From IDS-8 sp040902105 (lineage in GTDB: Bacteria; Pseudomonadota; Gammaproteobacteria; Steroidobacterales; Woeseiaceae), in the NCBI GenBank assembly GCA_040902105.1, contig JBBDXW010000043.1:1-24481 (forward strand): a stretch of 24,481 bases of DNA. Reading direction: 5' to 3'. Shown here in pieces: positions 15,354-23,430 of the stretch. How positions within the stretch are numbered: position 1 is the stretch's first letter; each line of letters opens with the position of its first letter. A program made the position numbers and the translations under genes. The notes under the pieces were generated by a model, which saw only the letters and a list, made by a program, of their open reading frames with translations, had not been told where the DNA came from and did no database searches.

Positions 15354-17291
15354 TCAGTGTTCCCGTGCCGGGCCGCCTACGATGGTACCCGTCGTACCTG
15401 CGGCCTTGCTCTTGCGTTTCTTCCTACCGCCCTTCGGTTTGGTGGGCGAATCGGGGTCCTCCCAGTCCTCCGGCGGACGCGGCTCGCGCCCTTCCATGAT
15501 GTCGCGGATCTGCGGGCCGTCAATCGTCTCGTATTTCATCAGCGCCTTCGCCATCACGTGCAACTTGGGTTCGTGCTCTTCCAGGATCGTTTTCGCACGC
15601 GCATAGTTTCTGTCGATGATCTTGCGCACCTCTTCGTCGATCGAGTGCACGGTAACGTCGGACACCTGCTTGTGCTGGGTGACGGAGCGGCCGAGGAATA
15701 CTTCTCCGTCGTCCTCGCTGTAAGTCAGCGGGCCGAGGCGCTCGGACAGACCCCATTTCGTTACCATGTTGCGGGCGATTTCAGTCGCTCGCTCGATATC
15801 GTTTGACGCGCCGGTCGTGACCCGGTCGGGGCCGAGAGTCATCTCTTCCGCGAGACGCCCGCCGAACAGCGTCGAGATCGTGCTCTCGAGTCTTTGCTTC
15901 GAAATGCTGTAGCGATCCTCTTCCGGCAAATACATCGTAACGCCGAGCGCACGCCCGCGCGGAATGATCGTTACCTTGTAAACCGGATCGTGGTCCGGCA
16001 CGGAGAAGCCGACGATCGCGTGCCCGGCTTCGTGATACGCCGTGTTGAGCTTTTCCTGTTCGCTCATGACCATCGAGCGGCGCTCGGCGCCCATCATGAT
16101 CTTGTCTTTCGCCTTCTCGAACTCGTCCATGCTCACGACGCGCTTGTTGGCACGCGCAGCGAAAAGAGCGGCTTCGTTGACCAGGTTCGCCAGGTCAGCG
16201 CCGGAGAATCCCGGCGTACCGCGGGCGATGACGCTGGGATTCACGTCGTCGTCGAGCGGGACCTTGCGCATGTGCACTTTCAGTATCAGTTCCCGGCCGC
16301 GGATATCGGGCAACGGCACCACGACCTGGCGATCGAAACGTCCAGGCCGCAGCAAAGCGGGGTCCAGAACGTCCGGCCGGTTGGTTGCCGCGATGACGAT
16401 GACGCCCTCGGTGCCCTCGAAGCCGTCCATTTCGACCAGCATCTGGTTCAGCGTCTGCTCGCGTTCGTCGTGACCGCCGCCAAGGCCTGCGCCGCGATGC
16501 CGGCCGACCGCATCCAGCTCGTCGATGAAGATGATGCACGGAGCCTGCTTCTTGGCCTGATCGAACATGTCGCGGACCCGCGATGCACCGACACCGACGA
16601 ACATCTCGACGAAATCGGAACCGGAGATGGTAAAGAACGGGACCTTGGCTTCGCCGGCGATCGCCTTGGCAAGCAGGGTCTTGCCGGTGCCCGGCGGGCC
16701 CACCATCAGCACGCCCTTTGGAATCTTGCCGCCGAGGCGCTGGAACTTGCTGGGATCTTTAAGAAAGTCGACGATCTCCGAAACTTCGGCCTTGGCCTCG
16801 TCAATGCCCGCGACATCGGCGAAGGTAATGCCGACCTGGTCTTCGCCCAGCAGTCTCGCCTTGCTCTTGCCGAACGACATCGCGCCACGGCCGCCGCCGC
16901 CGCCCTGCATCTGGCGCATGAAATAGATCCACACGCCGATCAGCAACAGGATCGGGAAGGAGCTGATGAGCAACTGGCCGATCAGGCTCTGCGATTCGGG
17001 TTCCTGGGCGGTAAAGCGCACGCTGTTCTCTTCAAGGATACCGATGAGCGTGTTGTTGTCGGTTTCCGGACTGATCGTGTAGTAGCCGAGCGGCGTCCGG
17101 TTGCCGTAGTTGATTCGCTTGCCGTCAAATTCGGCGCGTTGAACGTTCCCTGATTTGACCTGCTTCAGGAATTCGGAGTAGTCGGTCTTCTCCGGAGCGG
17201 GTCCACTGACACCACTCAGGCCCTGCACAACCGACAGGAGCACGACGATGATGACAATGAAAACAAGGATGTTCTTGGTTAAGTCATTCAC
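15354..17291 (-). CDS. ftsH: ATP-dependent zinc metalloprotease FtsH
   Basis: FtsH is the hexameric inner-membrane AAA+ protease that degrades misfolded membrane proteins and regulators such as sigma-32 and LpxC. The product is 645 aa, like E. coli. Layout: TM1 near residues 6-24, periplasmic domain, TM2 near 103-124, Walker A GPPGTGKT (198-205), Walker B IIFIDELD (253-260), second region of homology NRPDVLDPALLRPGRFDR (304-321), zinc site HEAGH (420-424) with third ligand likely Asp498 (SNDIERAT). The C-terminal 35 residues are basic and disordered-looking. The start is GTG at 17291 with GGAAGG about 11 bases upstream; no in-frame ATG fits. The rlmE-ftsH order is conserved. Confidence 0.98.
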   Translation of the reverse strand: MNDLTKNILVFIVIIVVLLSVVQGLSGVSGPAPEKTDYSEFLKQVKSGNVQRAEFDGKRINYGNRTPLGYYTISPETDNNTLIGILEENSVRFTAQEPESQSLIGQLLISSFPILLLIGVWIYFMRQMQGGGGGRGAMSFGKSKARLLGEDQVGITFADVAGIDEAKAEVSEIVDFLKDPSKFQRLGGKIPKGVLMVGPPGTGKTLLAKAIAGEAKVPFFTISGSDFVEMFVGVGASRVRDMFDQAKKQAPCIIFIDELDAVGRHRGAGLGGGHDEREQTLNQMLVEMDGFEGTEGVIVIAATNRPDVLDPALLRPGRFDRQVVVPLPDIRGRELILKVHMRKVPLDDDVNPSVIARGTPGFSGADLANLVNEAALFAARANKRVVSMDEFEKAKDKIMMGAERRSMVMSEQEKLNTAYHEAGHAIVGFSVPDHDPVYKVTIIPRGRALGVTMYLPEEDRYSISKQRLESTISTLFGGRLAEEMTLGPDRVTTGASNDIERATEIARNMVTKWGLSERLGPLTYSEDDGEVFLGRSVTQHKQVSDVTVHSIDEEVRKIIDRNYARAKTILEEHEPKLHVMAKALMKYETIDGPQIRDIMEGREPRPPEDWEDPDSPTKPKGGRKKRKSKAAGTTGTIVGGPAREH

Positions 17292-17397
17292 AATTTTCTT
17301 ACCCTTCCGGAGACTGTTGGGTAACTGCCTCGCTCGCCTGTTATATCGACCATTATCTTGCTTGCCGTGCGCTTTGCACAGGCTTCTCAGGCAGGCT

Positions 17398-17432
17398 CCT
17401 TAGACTGCGTCTAAGGTTTAGACAGTACTATA
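17398..17432 (-). promoter_or_regulatory. Operator-like palindrome and -10 element in the rlmE-ftsH gap
   Basis: A perfect 8-bp inverted repeat, CCTTAGAC-TGC-GTCTAAGG, occupies 17398-17416, and a third half-site GTTTAGAC lies directly beside it (17416-17423). On the minus strand TATAGT (17427-17432; 5 of 6 to the -10 consensus), overlapping the rlmE stop, would place a start site within the repeats. No U-run follows the stem, so it is not a standard terminator. The rest of the 136-base gap (17292-17427) also has -10-like hexamers GATAAT and TATAAC nearer ftsH, without good -35 partners. A repressor operator for ftsH is an inference. Confidence 0.4.
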
Positions 17433-18051
17433 GTTGATAGTTTCTCGCTACCAGGTAGACCTCACTGCTGGCCGGCCGCGATGCTTTCGGCTTCATGAGT
17501 CGAACCTTCCCGAAGACCTCTCTGGCGTCGGCGACAAACGCATCCGATCCCTCGCCCTGAAACAGCTTACAAACAAAGTCGCCATCGTGCCGGAGTACCT
17601 TTCGTGCCGTGTCGAGCGCAAGTTCGGCGAGATGCATGGATTTCGGCTGGTCAATTGCCTTGGCACCGCTGATATTGGGCGCCATGTCGTTCATTACAAG
17701 GTCGGCGGGGGCGCCCGCGAGCTGCTCGAGCAGCCTGCGAAGGCCGCTCTCCTCGCTGCAGTCTGCCTGAATGAAGTCGACACAAGGCAATGAATCCATG
17801 GGTAAAATGTCGACCGCGACAATCCGCACATTATGTTTAAGGCGGGTCGCCACGTACTGGCTCCAGCCGCCCGGCGCGGCCCCCAGATCGACACAGGTCA
17901 TACCCGGGTAAAGGATGGGCTCCTTGTCGGCGATCTGTTCCAGCTTGTAGACGGCCCGCGACCGCCAGCCCTCCTGGCGCGCTTTGCGCACGTACGGGTC
18001 CCGTTCCTGCCGCTCGCGCCAGGAACCGCTGCTGCGCCGCGGTCCGCTCAT
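17428..18051 (-). CDS. rlmE: 23S rRNA (uridine-2'-O-)-methyltransferase RlmE (FtsJ/RrmJ)
   Basis: RlmE methylates the 2'-hydroxyl of U2552 (E. coli numbering) in the 23S rRNA A loop during late 50S maturation, using S-adenosylmethionine. The product is 207 aa, close to E. coli (209). The SAM-binding VDLGAAPGGWSQYV (54-67) and the K-D-K-E tetrad are visible: Lys36 (SRAVYKL), Asp122 (MNDMAPNISG), Lys162 (CKLFQGEG) and Glu197 (SRPASSEVYLVA). The ATG at 18051 has no clear ribosome-binding site. It diverges from yhbY across 30 bases, as in E. coli. Confidence 0.97.
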   Translation of the reverse strand: MSGPRRSSGSWRERQERDPYVRKARQEGWRSRAVYKLEQIADKEPILYPGMTCVDLGAAPGGWSQYVATRLKHNVRIVAVDILPMDSLPCVDFIQADCSEESGLRRLLEQLAGAPADLVMNDMAPNISGAKAIDQPKSMHLAELALDTARKVLRHDGDFVCKLFQGEGSDAFVADAREVFGKVRLMKPKASRPASSEVYLVARNYQL

Positions 18052-18064
18052 TGCAGGGTGCCGT

Positions 18065-18073
18065 TGCTACAAT
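18065..18073 (+). promoter_or_regulatory. Extended -10 promoter of yhbY (predicted)
   Basis: TGCTACAAT on the plus strand matches the extended -10 pattern TGnTATAAT with one mismatch, and the hexamer TACAAT is identical to that of the nuo promoter. The hexamer ends 8 bases before the yhbY ATG, so transcription would begin at or within a couple of bases of the start codon. No good -35 hexamer is present at the right distance, which would lie inside rlmE. Confidence 0.45.
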
Positions 18074-18081
18074 GGATCACC

Positions 18082-18381
18082 ATGACGCTGACAGAATCAC
18101 AGAAAAAATTTCTGCGCGGGCTCGGCCACACGTTAAAACCCGTCATCATGGTCGGTGGCGGCGGCATCTCGGGTTCGCTGTTAAAGGAGTTCGAATCGAC
18201 AATCGGGCACCATGAACTGATTAAAGTACGGTTTCGGCTTTCGGATCGGCAACGACGTGACGAAATGATCGATGAACTGTGCAAGCGGGGCGCTGCCGCG
18301 CTGGTCACCCGAATCGGGAATACCGCGCTGCTGTATCGACGCAACCCGGAAGCACCGGGAATTCATTTACCCGCGGCGTGA
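18082..18381 (+). CDS. yhbY: YhbY-family CRM-domain RNA-binding protein
   Basis: YhbY is a small CRM-domain protein that associates with pre-50S ribosomal subunits. The product is 99 aa, the usual length. It shows the CRM/YhbY pattern: N-terminal LTESQKKFLRGLGHTLKPV, the GxxG-type loop VGGGGIS (near residues 24-30), ELIKVRFRL, and the C-terminal IGNTALLYRRNPE. It is the only plus-strand gene in the window, lying between rlmE (divergent) and greA (convergent, stops 7 bases apart), an arrangement shared with E. coli. The ATG has only a weak GGA upstream and may be translated from a nearly leaderless mRNA. Confidence 0.96.
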   Translation: MTLTESQKKFLRGLGHTLKPVIMVGGGGISGSLLKEFESTIGHHELIKVRFRLSDRQRRDEMIDELCKRGAAALVTRIGNTALLYRRNPEAPGIHLPAA

Positions 18382-18388
18382 CTTCCAT

Positions 18389-18862
18389 CTACTCGTAGCG
18401 AACGCTGATGACCTCATAGCGCTTCTCACCGCCCGGCGCGGAAAAGCTGACGTCATCGCCTTCGTTCTTGCCGATCAGCGCGCGTGCGATGGGTGATGTA
18501 TACGATATCAATCCGATTTTGATATCCGCCTCGTCCTCGCCAACGATCCTGTAAGCGATTTCCTTGCCGGTTTCGTCCAGCAGTTCGACCGTTGCGCCGA
18601 ACACGACCTTGCCCTTGGGATCGACAGTGGTAACGTCGATCACCTGGATATTCGACAGCTTTGCCTCGATCTCATTGATGCGGGCTTCGACGAAGCCCTG
18701 CTGGTCCTTCGCCGCGTGGTACTCCGCATTTTCCTTCAGGTCGCCATGAGCACGCGCCTCGGCAATCGCCTGAATGATTCGCGGGCGATCCTCCGACTTC
18801 AGTTTCCGCAGTTCTTCACGAAGCAGTTCGGCACCGCGCACGGTCATCGGCACCTTGTTCAC
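18389..18862 (-). CDS. greA: Transcription elongation factor GreA
   Basis: GreA inserts its coiled coil into the RNA polymerase secondary channel and stimulates cleavage of backtracked RNA. The product is 157 aa, like E. coli (158). The coiled-coil tip acids Asp41 and Glu44 (HGDLKENAEYH) and the C-terminal FKBP-like domain (LISYTSPIARALIGK, PGGEKRYEVI) are intact. The start is GTG at 18862, overlapping the carB stop as GTGA, with AAGGAAG about 8 bases upstream; it reproduces the family N-terminus (xxxVPMTVRG). An in-frame ATG 5 codons later is possible. carA-carB-greA order is also known in Pseudomonas. No terminator is seen before yhbY. Confidence 0.97.
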   Translation of the reverse strand: MNKVPMTVRGAELLREELRKLKSEDRPRIIQAIAEARAHGDLKENAEYHAAKDQQGFVEARINEIEAKLSNIQVIDVTTVDPKGKVVFGATVELLDETGKEIAYRIVGEDEADIKIGLISYTSPIARALIGKNEGDDVSFSAPGGEKRYEVISVRYE

Positions 18863-21800
18863 GCCGCCACTTCCTTGTGCAGATCCTGCAGGCGGTTGAC
18901 GTCACTGTCGTCGAGGTGTTCCAGCGCTTTGCAGGTCGCGATCGCCGCGCCTATGGTCGTGTAGTAGGTCACATTCTTGCGCACGGCCTCGGCCCGGATC
19001 GAGCGTGACTCATAGATAGCCTGTTTGCCTTCAGTCGTATTCACAATCAACGATATCTCACCGTTCTTGATCATGTCGACAATGTGCGGCCGACCTTCTC
19101 TGACCTTGTTCGCCCGGCGGCAGGACACGCCCGCCGTTGCCAGTTCATTTGCCGTGCCGTGCGTCGCGACAATATCGAAGCCCCGCGCCGCCAGAATCTG
19201 CGCCAGCTCGACCGCACTGCGTTTGTCCCGGTCCCTGACGCTCAAGAGCGCCACGCCCTGCCTCGGCAATACGACGCCGGATGCGAGCTGTGCCTTCGCA
19301 TACGCTTCGCCGAAGGTACGCCCCACTCCCATCACCTCGCCGGTCGATTTCATTTCCGGGCCGAGAATCGGGTCGGCGCCGGCGAAGCGGATGAACGGAA
19401 AAACGGACTCCTTGACGGAATAATACGGCGGTATCCGCTGATTCACGAATCCCTGCTTTTCCAGGCTCTCGCCCACCATAACACGGGCGGCTATGCTTGC
19501 CAGCGGAATTCCGATTGCCTTGGAGACAAACGGCACCGTGCGTGATGCGCGCGGATTGACCTCCAGCAAATAGACGACGTCGTTTTGAATCGCAAACTGT
19601 GTGTTCATCAGGCCCACGACGTTGAGCCCATTGGCGAGACGCGTCACCTGTTCAATCAGCGTCGCCTGCAGCTCCGGCTTCAGGCTGAACGGCGGTAACG
19701 AACACCCCGAATCTCCCGAGTGCACGCCTGCCTGTTCGATGTGCTCCATGATGCCGCCGATCAGCACCCTCTCACCATCGCAGATGGCGTCGACATCGAC
19801 CTCGATGGCGACGTCGAGGAAGCGATCCAGAAGGACCGGGCTGTCGTTGGACACGTTGATCGCGGCTGCCATGTACGCCGCCAGTTCCTCTTCGCCGTGC
19901 ACGACCTCCATCGCCCTGCCGCCAAGAACGTAGGAAGGCCGCACGACCAGCGGATAACCCACCTCCGCAGCCATCAACAGCGCCTGCTCGGGACTCCTCG
20001 CCGAACAGTTCGGCGGTTGCTTCAGGCCCAGCCGATCGACGAGCTTCTGGAATCTCTCGCGGTCTTCGGCGAGGTCAATCGAGTCGGGCGACGTGCCGAT
20101 GATCGGCGCCCCGGCAGCCTCGAGATCGCGTGCCAGTTTCAGAGGCGTCTGGCCGCCGTATTGCACGATGACGCCTTTCGGCTTCTCCTTGTCGATGATC
20201 TCCATGACGTCTTCGAAGGTAAGCGGTTCGAAGTAAAGGCGGTCGGAGGTATCGTAATCCGTCGAGACTGTCTCAGGGTTGCAGTTCACCATGATCGTCT
20301 CGTAGCCGGCCTCTTTCAGTGCAAAGGACGCGTGTACGCAGCAATAGTCGAATTCGATGCCCTGCCCGATTCGATTGGGACCGCCGCCGAGGATGACGAT
20401 CTTCGGCCGCGATCCCGGGTCGGCCTCGCATTCCTCCTCATAGGTGGAATACAAGTAGGCTGTCGACGTCGCAAACTCGGCGGCGCAGGTATCGACGCGT
20501 TTATAGACCGGCCGCAGTCCAAGCTTGTGGCGTCGCGCTCGAATGATCTTTTCCTTCTGTTTCAGCACGCGGGCAAGGCGCGCATCGGAGAAGCCCTTCC
20601 GTTTCAGCCGCCGCATCCGTGCGTAGTCGAGGCTGCCGATCCCGTCCTTCGCGAGACCTTGCTCTTCCGCGACGAGGTCCGCGATCTGCACGAGGAACCA
20701 GGGGTCGATCCCGGACAGCGCATTGACCTCCGCCACGGACAGGCCGCTGCGCAGCGCATCCGCAACGTACAGTATTCTTTCGGGGCCCGGCTGGCGCAAC
20801 TCCTGACTGAGACTGTCGCGGTCCGTTTTGCGCTGCATCGCCCCGCTTCTCTCATCGAGGCCGTCGATGCCCGTTTCGAGTCCGCGCAACGCCTTCTGCA
20901 AGGACTCCTGAAAGTTCCGGCCGATCGCCATGACTTCGCCGACAGACTTCATCTCTGTCGTGAGCCTTGTACTGGCACCGGGAAACTTCTCGAAGGTAAA
21001 CCGCGGTATCTTGGTGACAACGTAGTCCATCGAGGGTTCGAATGAGGCAGGCGTAGCGCCGCCCGTGATGTCGTTTTTCAATTCATCGAGCGTGTAACCG
21101 ATCGCAAGTTTTGCGGCGACTTTTGCAATCGGGAATCCGGTTGCCTTGGAAGCAAGCGCCGAGGATCTCGACACTCGCGGATTCATCTCGATCACCAGCA
21201 TCCGGCCATCCTCGGGGTTGACCGCGAACTGCACGTTCGATCCGCCTGTCTCTATGCCGATTTTGCGCAGTACCTCGATCGATGCGTCGCGCATGCGCTG
21301 GTATTCCTTGTCCGTCAGCGTCTGCGCCGGCGCGACGGTAATCGAATCGCCGGTATGCACCCCCATCGGGTCGACGTTCTCGATGGAACAGACGATGATG
21401 CAATTGTCGTTCTTGTCCCGCACGACCTCCATCTCGAATTCCTTCCATCCGATGACGGATTCTTCGAGCAGGACCTCGGTCGTCGGCGACATTTCCAGGC
21501 CGTGCGCGACGATCTCTTCGAATTCTTCGCGGTTGTACGCAATGCCGCCGCCGGTACCGCCGAGCGTAAATGACGGACGCACGATCAGTGGGAAACCGAT
21601 CGCTCCCTGTTTTTCGATCGCGTCGTCCAGTGAGTGCGCTATTTCCCCCTTGGCGACCTCGAGGCCGATCTCGATCATCGCCTCCTTGAATTGCTCGCGA
21701 TCCTCGGCCATATCGATCGCCGCACGCGACGCCGCGATCAGCTCGACGTCGTAACGCTCGAGTACGCCTTCACGCGCCAGATCCAGTGCACAGTTGAGCG

Positions 21801-22083
21801 CCGTCTGGCCACCCATCGTCGGCAGCAGGGCGTCGGGACGCTCCTTCGCGATAATGCGCTCGACGGCGGACCACTGGACCGGTTCGATATAGACGGCGTC
21901 CGCGATCTCCGGGTCCGTCATGATGGTCGCCGGATTCGAATTGACGAGGATGACGCGATAGCCTTCTTCACGCAGCGCCTTGCAGGCCTGGGCCCCGGAG
22001 TAATCGAACTCGCAGGCCTGCCCGATGACGATCGGCCCGGCGCCAATGATCAGAACACTTTCAATATCAGTACGTTTCGGCAT
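18859..22083 (-). CDS. carB: Carbamoyl phosphate synthetase large subunit
   Basis: CarB uses ammonia from CarA, bicarbonate and two ATP to make carbamoyl phosphate for arginine and pyrimidine synthesis. The product is 1074 aa, against 1073 in E. coli. It has two ATP-grasp synthetase halves (carboxyphosphate half about 1-400, carbamate half about 555-935), each with a VRPS(F/Y) and an EVNPR/EMNPR motif, an oligomerisation segment between them, and a C-terminal MGS-type allosteric domain (about 936-1074; FDIVATHGTANELATAG). The ATG at 22083 begins 90 bases after the carA stop and has no clear ribosome-binding site; greA overlaps its end. Confidence 0.98.
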   Translation of the reverse strand: MPKRTDIESVLIIGAGPIVIGQACEFDYSGAQACKALREEGYRVILVNSNPATIMTDPEIADAVYIEPVQWSAVERIIAKERPDALLPTMGGQTALNCALDLAREGVLERYDVELIAASRAAIDMAEDREQFKEAMIEIGLEVAKGEIAHSLDDAIEKQGAIGFPLIVRPSFTLGGTGGGIAYNREEFEEIVAHGLEMSPTTEVLLEESVIGWKEFEMEVVRDKNDNCIIVCSIENVDPMGVHTGDSITVAPAQTLTDKEYQRMRDASIEVLRKIGIETGGSNVQFAVNPEDGRMLVIEMNPRVSRSSALASKATGFPIAKVAAKLAIGYTLDELKNDITGGATPASFEPSMDYVVTKIPRFTFEKFPGASTRLTTEMKSVGEVMAIGRNFQESLQKALRGLETGIDGLDERSGAMQRKTDRDSLSQELRQPGPERILYVADALRSGLSVAEVNALSGIDPWFLVQIADLVAEEQGLAKDGIGSLDYARMRRLKRKGFSDARLARVLKQKEKIIRARRHKLGLRPVYKRVDTCAAEFATSTAYLYSTYEEECEADPGSRPKIVILGGGPNRIGQGIEFDYCCVHASFALKEAGYETIMVNCNPETVSTDYDTSDRLYFEPLTFEDVMEIIDKEKPKGVIVQYGGQTPLKLARDLEAAGAPIIGTSPDSIDLAEDRERFQKLVDRLGLKQPPNCSARSPEQALLMAAEVGYPLVVRPSYVLGGRAMEVVHGEEELAAYMAAAINVSNDSPVLLDRFLDVAIEVDVDAICDGERVLIGGIMEHIEQAGVHSGDSGCSLPPFSLKPELQATLIEQVTRLANGLNVVGLMNTQFAIQNDVVYLLEVNPRASRTVPFVSKAIGIPLASIAARVMVGESLEKQGFVNQRIPPYYSVKESVFPFIRFAGADPILGPEMKSTGEVMGVGRTFGEAYAKAQLASGVVLPRQGVALLSVRDRDKRSAVELAQILAARGFDIVATHGTANELATAGVSCRRANKVREGRPHIVDMIKNGEISLIVNTTEGKQAIYESRSIRAEAVRKNVTYYTTIGAAIATCKALEHLDDSDVNRLQDLHKEVAA

Positions 22084-22123
22084 GGCGTGGCTGCCCGGAC
22101 CCTGGAATCGAGCCCGGCGGTGA

Positions 22124-22176
22124 GAAAAAAAATAGTTTAACTGTGCATCTTAAATAGATGTTTATATTAATAATTA
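22124..22176 (-). promoter_or_regulatory. AT-rich island between carA and carB
   Basis: From the carA stop codon onward, 53 bases contain only 9 G/C, in strong contrast to the GC-rich genes on both sides. The minus strand holds TATA-like elements (AATATAAAC), a weak inverted repeat CATCT-5-AGATG (22146-22160) and a run of eight T (22125-22132). The stem is 13 bases from the T-run, so this is not a canonical terminator. An internal carB promoter, an UP-type or nucleoid-protein binding site, or a translation enhancer are all possible; no convincing -35 was found. The remaining 40 bases to carB are GC-rich with no recognisable site. Confidence 0.4.
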
Positions 22177-23334
22177 CCATGCGGCCGCGGCGACGGCCGG
22201 GGCACTTCGCTTGGCCCGGTCCATATCGGCAATGAAGCGCTCGAACAGCGGCCGCAGGTCGTGCGGTCCCGGGCTCGCTTCCGGATGGCCCTGGAAGCTG
22301 AACGCGGGGCTGCTCTTGAGCGCAATGCCCTGCAGCGTTCCATCGAACAACGAGCGGTGCGTTGGCAGCACGTTATCCGGCAGCGTGGTTTCGTCAACGG
22401 CAAAGCCGTGATTCTGGCAGGTAATGACGACCTGCCCGGTCTGCAGATCCTTGACCGGGTGATTCGCGCCGTGATGGCCGAATTTCATTTTCACGGTCCG
22501 CGCACCGGCCGCCAGTGCCAGCAACTGGTGTCCGAGACAGATGCCGAACACGGGCATGGACGCTTTCAGGAATTCACGGATTGCGGCAATTGCGTAAGCG
22601 CACGGCTCAGGGTCGCCCGGTCCGTTCGAGAGAAATACGCCGTCAGGGCGCATCGCCATGACAACGTCCGCGGTCGTGGTTGCCGGAACCACGGTCATGC
22701 GGCAGTCGAGGTCGGACAGGATGCGCAGAATGTTGCGCTTGATGCCGAAGTCATACGCGACCACATGATAGGGAGCGATGCGCCGGCTCATTATGCGGCT
22801 GCGCCTGCCGAATTCCGTGCCATGGCACCACTGGTACGTTCGGTCCGTGGTGACGAATTTTGCGAGATCCATTCCTGCAAGCCCGGGAAACTTCCGGGAA
22901 TGCTTGATAGCCACATCCGGATCGACATCGCCGGTCATGATGCAGCCCGACTGAGCGCCCTTCTCCCGCAGCAACCGCGTCAGCTGGCGGGTATCGATGT
23001 CGGCAATCGCAACCGTCTTGCCCTGGCGCAGAAATTCGCTGAACGTGCGTTCCGATCTCCAGCTGCTGGCAAGCATGGAGCTGTCGCGAATGATGAGTCC
23101 GGATGCATGGATCTTTGACGATTCCATGTCTTCGGCGTTGGTGCCGGTGTTGCCGATGTGCGGGTACGTCAGCGTGACGATCTGGCGGCAATACGAGGGA
23201 TCCGTGAGAATCTCCTGGTAACCGGTCATCGCCGTATTGAACACCACCTCGCCAATGGTCTTGCCGTCGTCACCAACGGAAACACCTTGGAATACCGTCC
23301 CGTCCTGTAATGCCAGAACCGCGGGCGTGCTCAA
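22174..23334 (-). CDS. carA: Carbamoyl phosphate synthetase small (glutaminase) subunit
   Basis: CarA hydrolyses glutamine and channels ammonia to CarB. The product is 386 aa. The N-terminal CarA-specific domain (about 1-150) is followed by a class I glutamine amidotransferase domain with Cys266 (FGICLGHQLLALA), His350 and Glu352 (FQGHPEASPGP). The start is TTG at 23334: an in-frame TGA lies 13 codons upstream with no ATG or GTG between, and GAGGA sits about 7 bases before the TTG. E. coli carA is also known to start at UUG. The leader contains a strong hairpin (23406-23430). Confidence 0.98.
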   Translation of the reverse strand: MSTPAVLALQDGTVFQGVSVGDDGKTIGEVVFNTAMTGYQEILTDPSYCRQIVTLTYPHIGNTGTNAEDMESSKIHASGLIIRDSSMLASSWRSERTFSEFLRQGKTVAIADIDTRQLTRLLREKGAQSGCIMTGDVDPDVAIKHSRKFPGLAGMDLAKFVTTDRTYQWCHGTEFGRRSRIMSRRIAPYHVVAYDFGIKRNILRILSDLDCRMTVVPATTTADVVMAMRPDGVFLSNGPGDPEPCAYAIAAIREFLKASMPVFGICLGHQLLALAAGARTVKMKFGHHGANHPVKDLQTGQVVITCQNHGFAVDETTLPDNVLPTHRSLFDGTLQGIALKSSPAFSFQGHPEASPGPHDLRPLFERFIADMDRAKRSAPAVAAAAW

Positions 23335-23405
23335 CGGCGATCCTCGATAATCAACAGGTTCCTCGTTTCCTCATTGGCCGCGCCCGGTGGGCGCCAGATG
23401 CACAA

Positions 23406-23430
23406 AAGCGGAAGGCGGTGCCTTCCGCTT
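23406..23430 (-). terminator. Strong hairpin terminator/attenuator between dapB and carA
   Basis: A perfect 11-bp stem, AAGCGGAAGGC/GCCTTCCGCTT, with a 3-base loop; on the minus strand the 3' arm continues as TTTTGTG, a short U-run. It lies 168 bases after the dapB stop and 72 bases before the carA start, so it may end dapB transcription or act as an attenuator in the carA leader. An upstream segment, GCGGAAGCGG on the minus strand (23440-23449), resembles the 5' arm and could pair instead with the 3' arm (CCGCCTTCCGC) with one bulge, which would break the terminator. Confidence 0.6.

Noticed and set aside
15894..17153. Plus-strand open frame of 419 codons inside ftsH
   Set aside because: Antisense shadow of the FtsH coding region with no recognisable family features.
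19720..21045. Plus-strand open frame of 441 codons inside carB
   Set aside because: Antisense shadow of a full-length, highly conserved carB; no domain, no ribosome-binding site.
22125..22160. T8 run on the minus strand with a CATCT/AGATG stem as a carA terminator
   Set aside because: The 5-bp stem is weak and 13 bases away from the T-run, so it does not form a rho-independent terminator.
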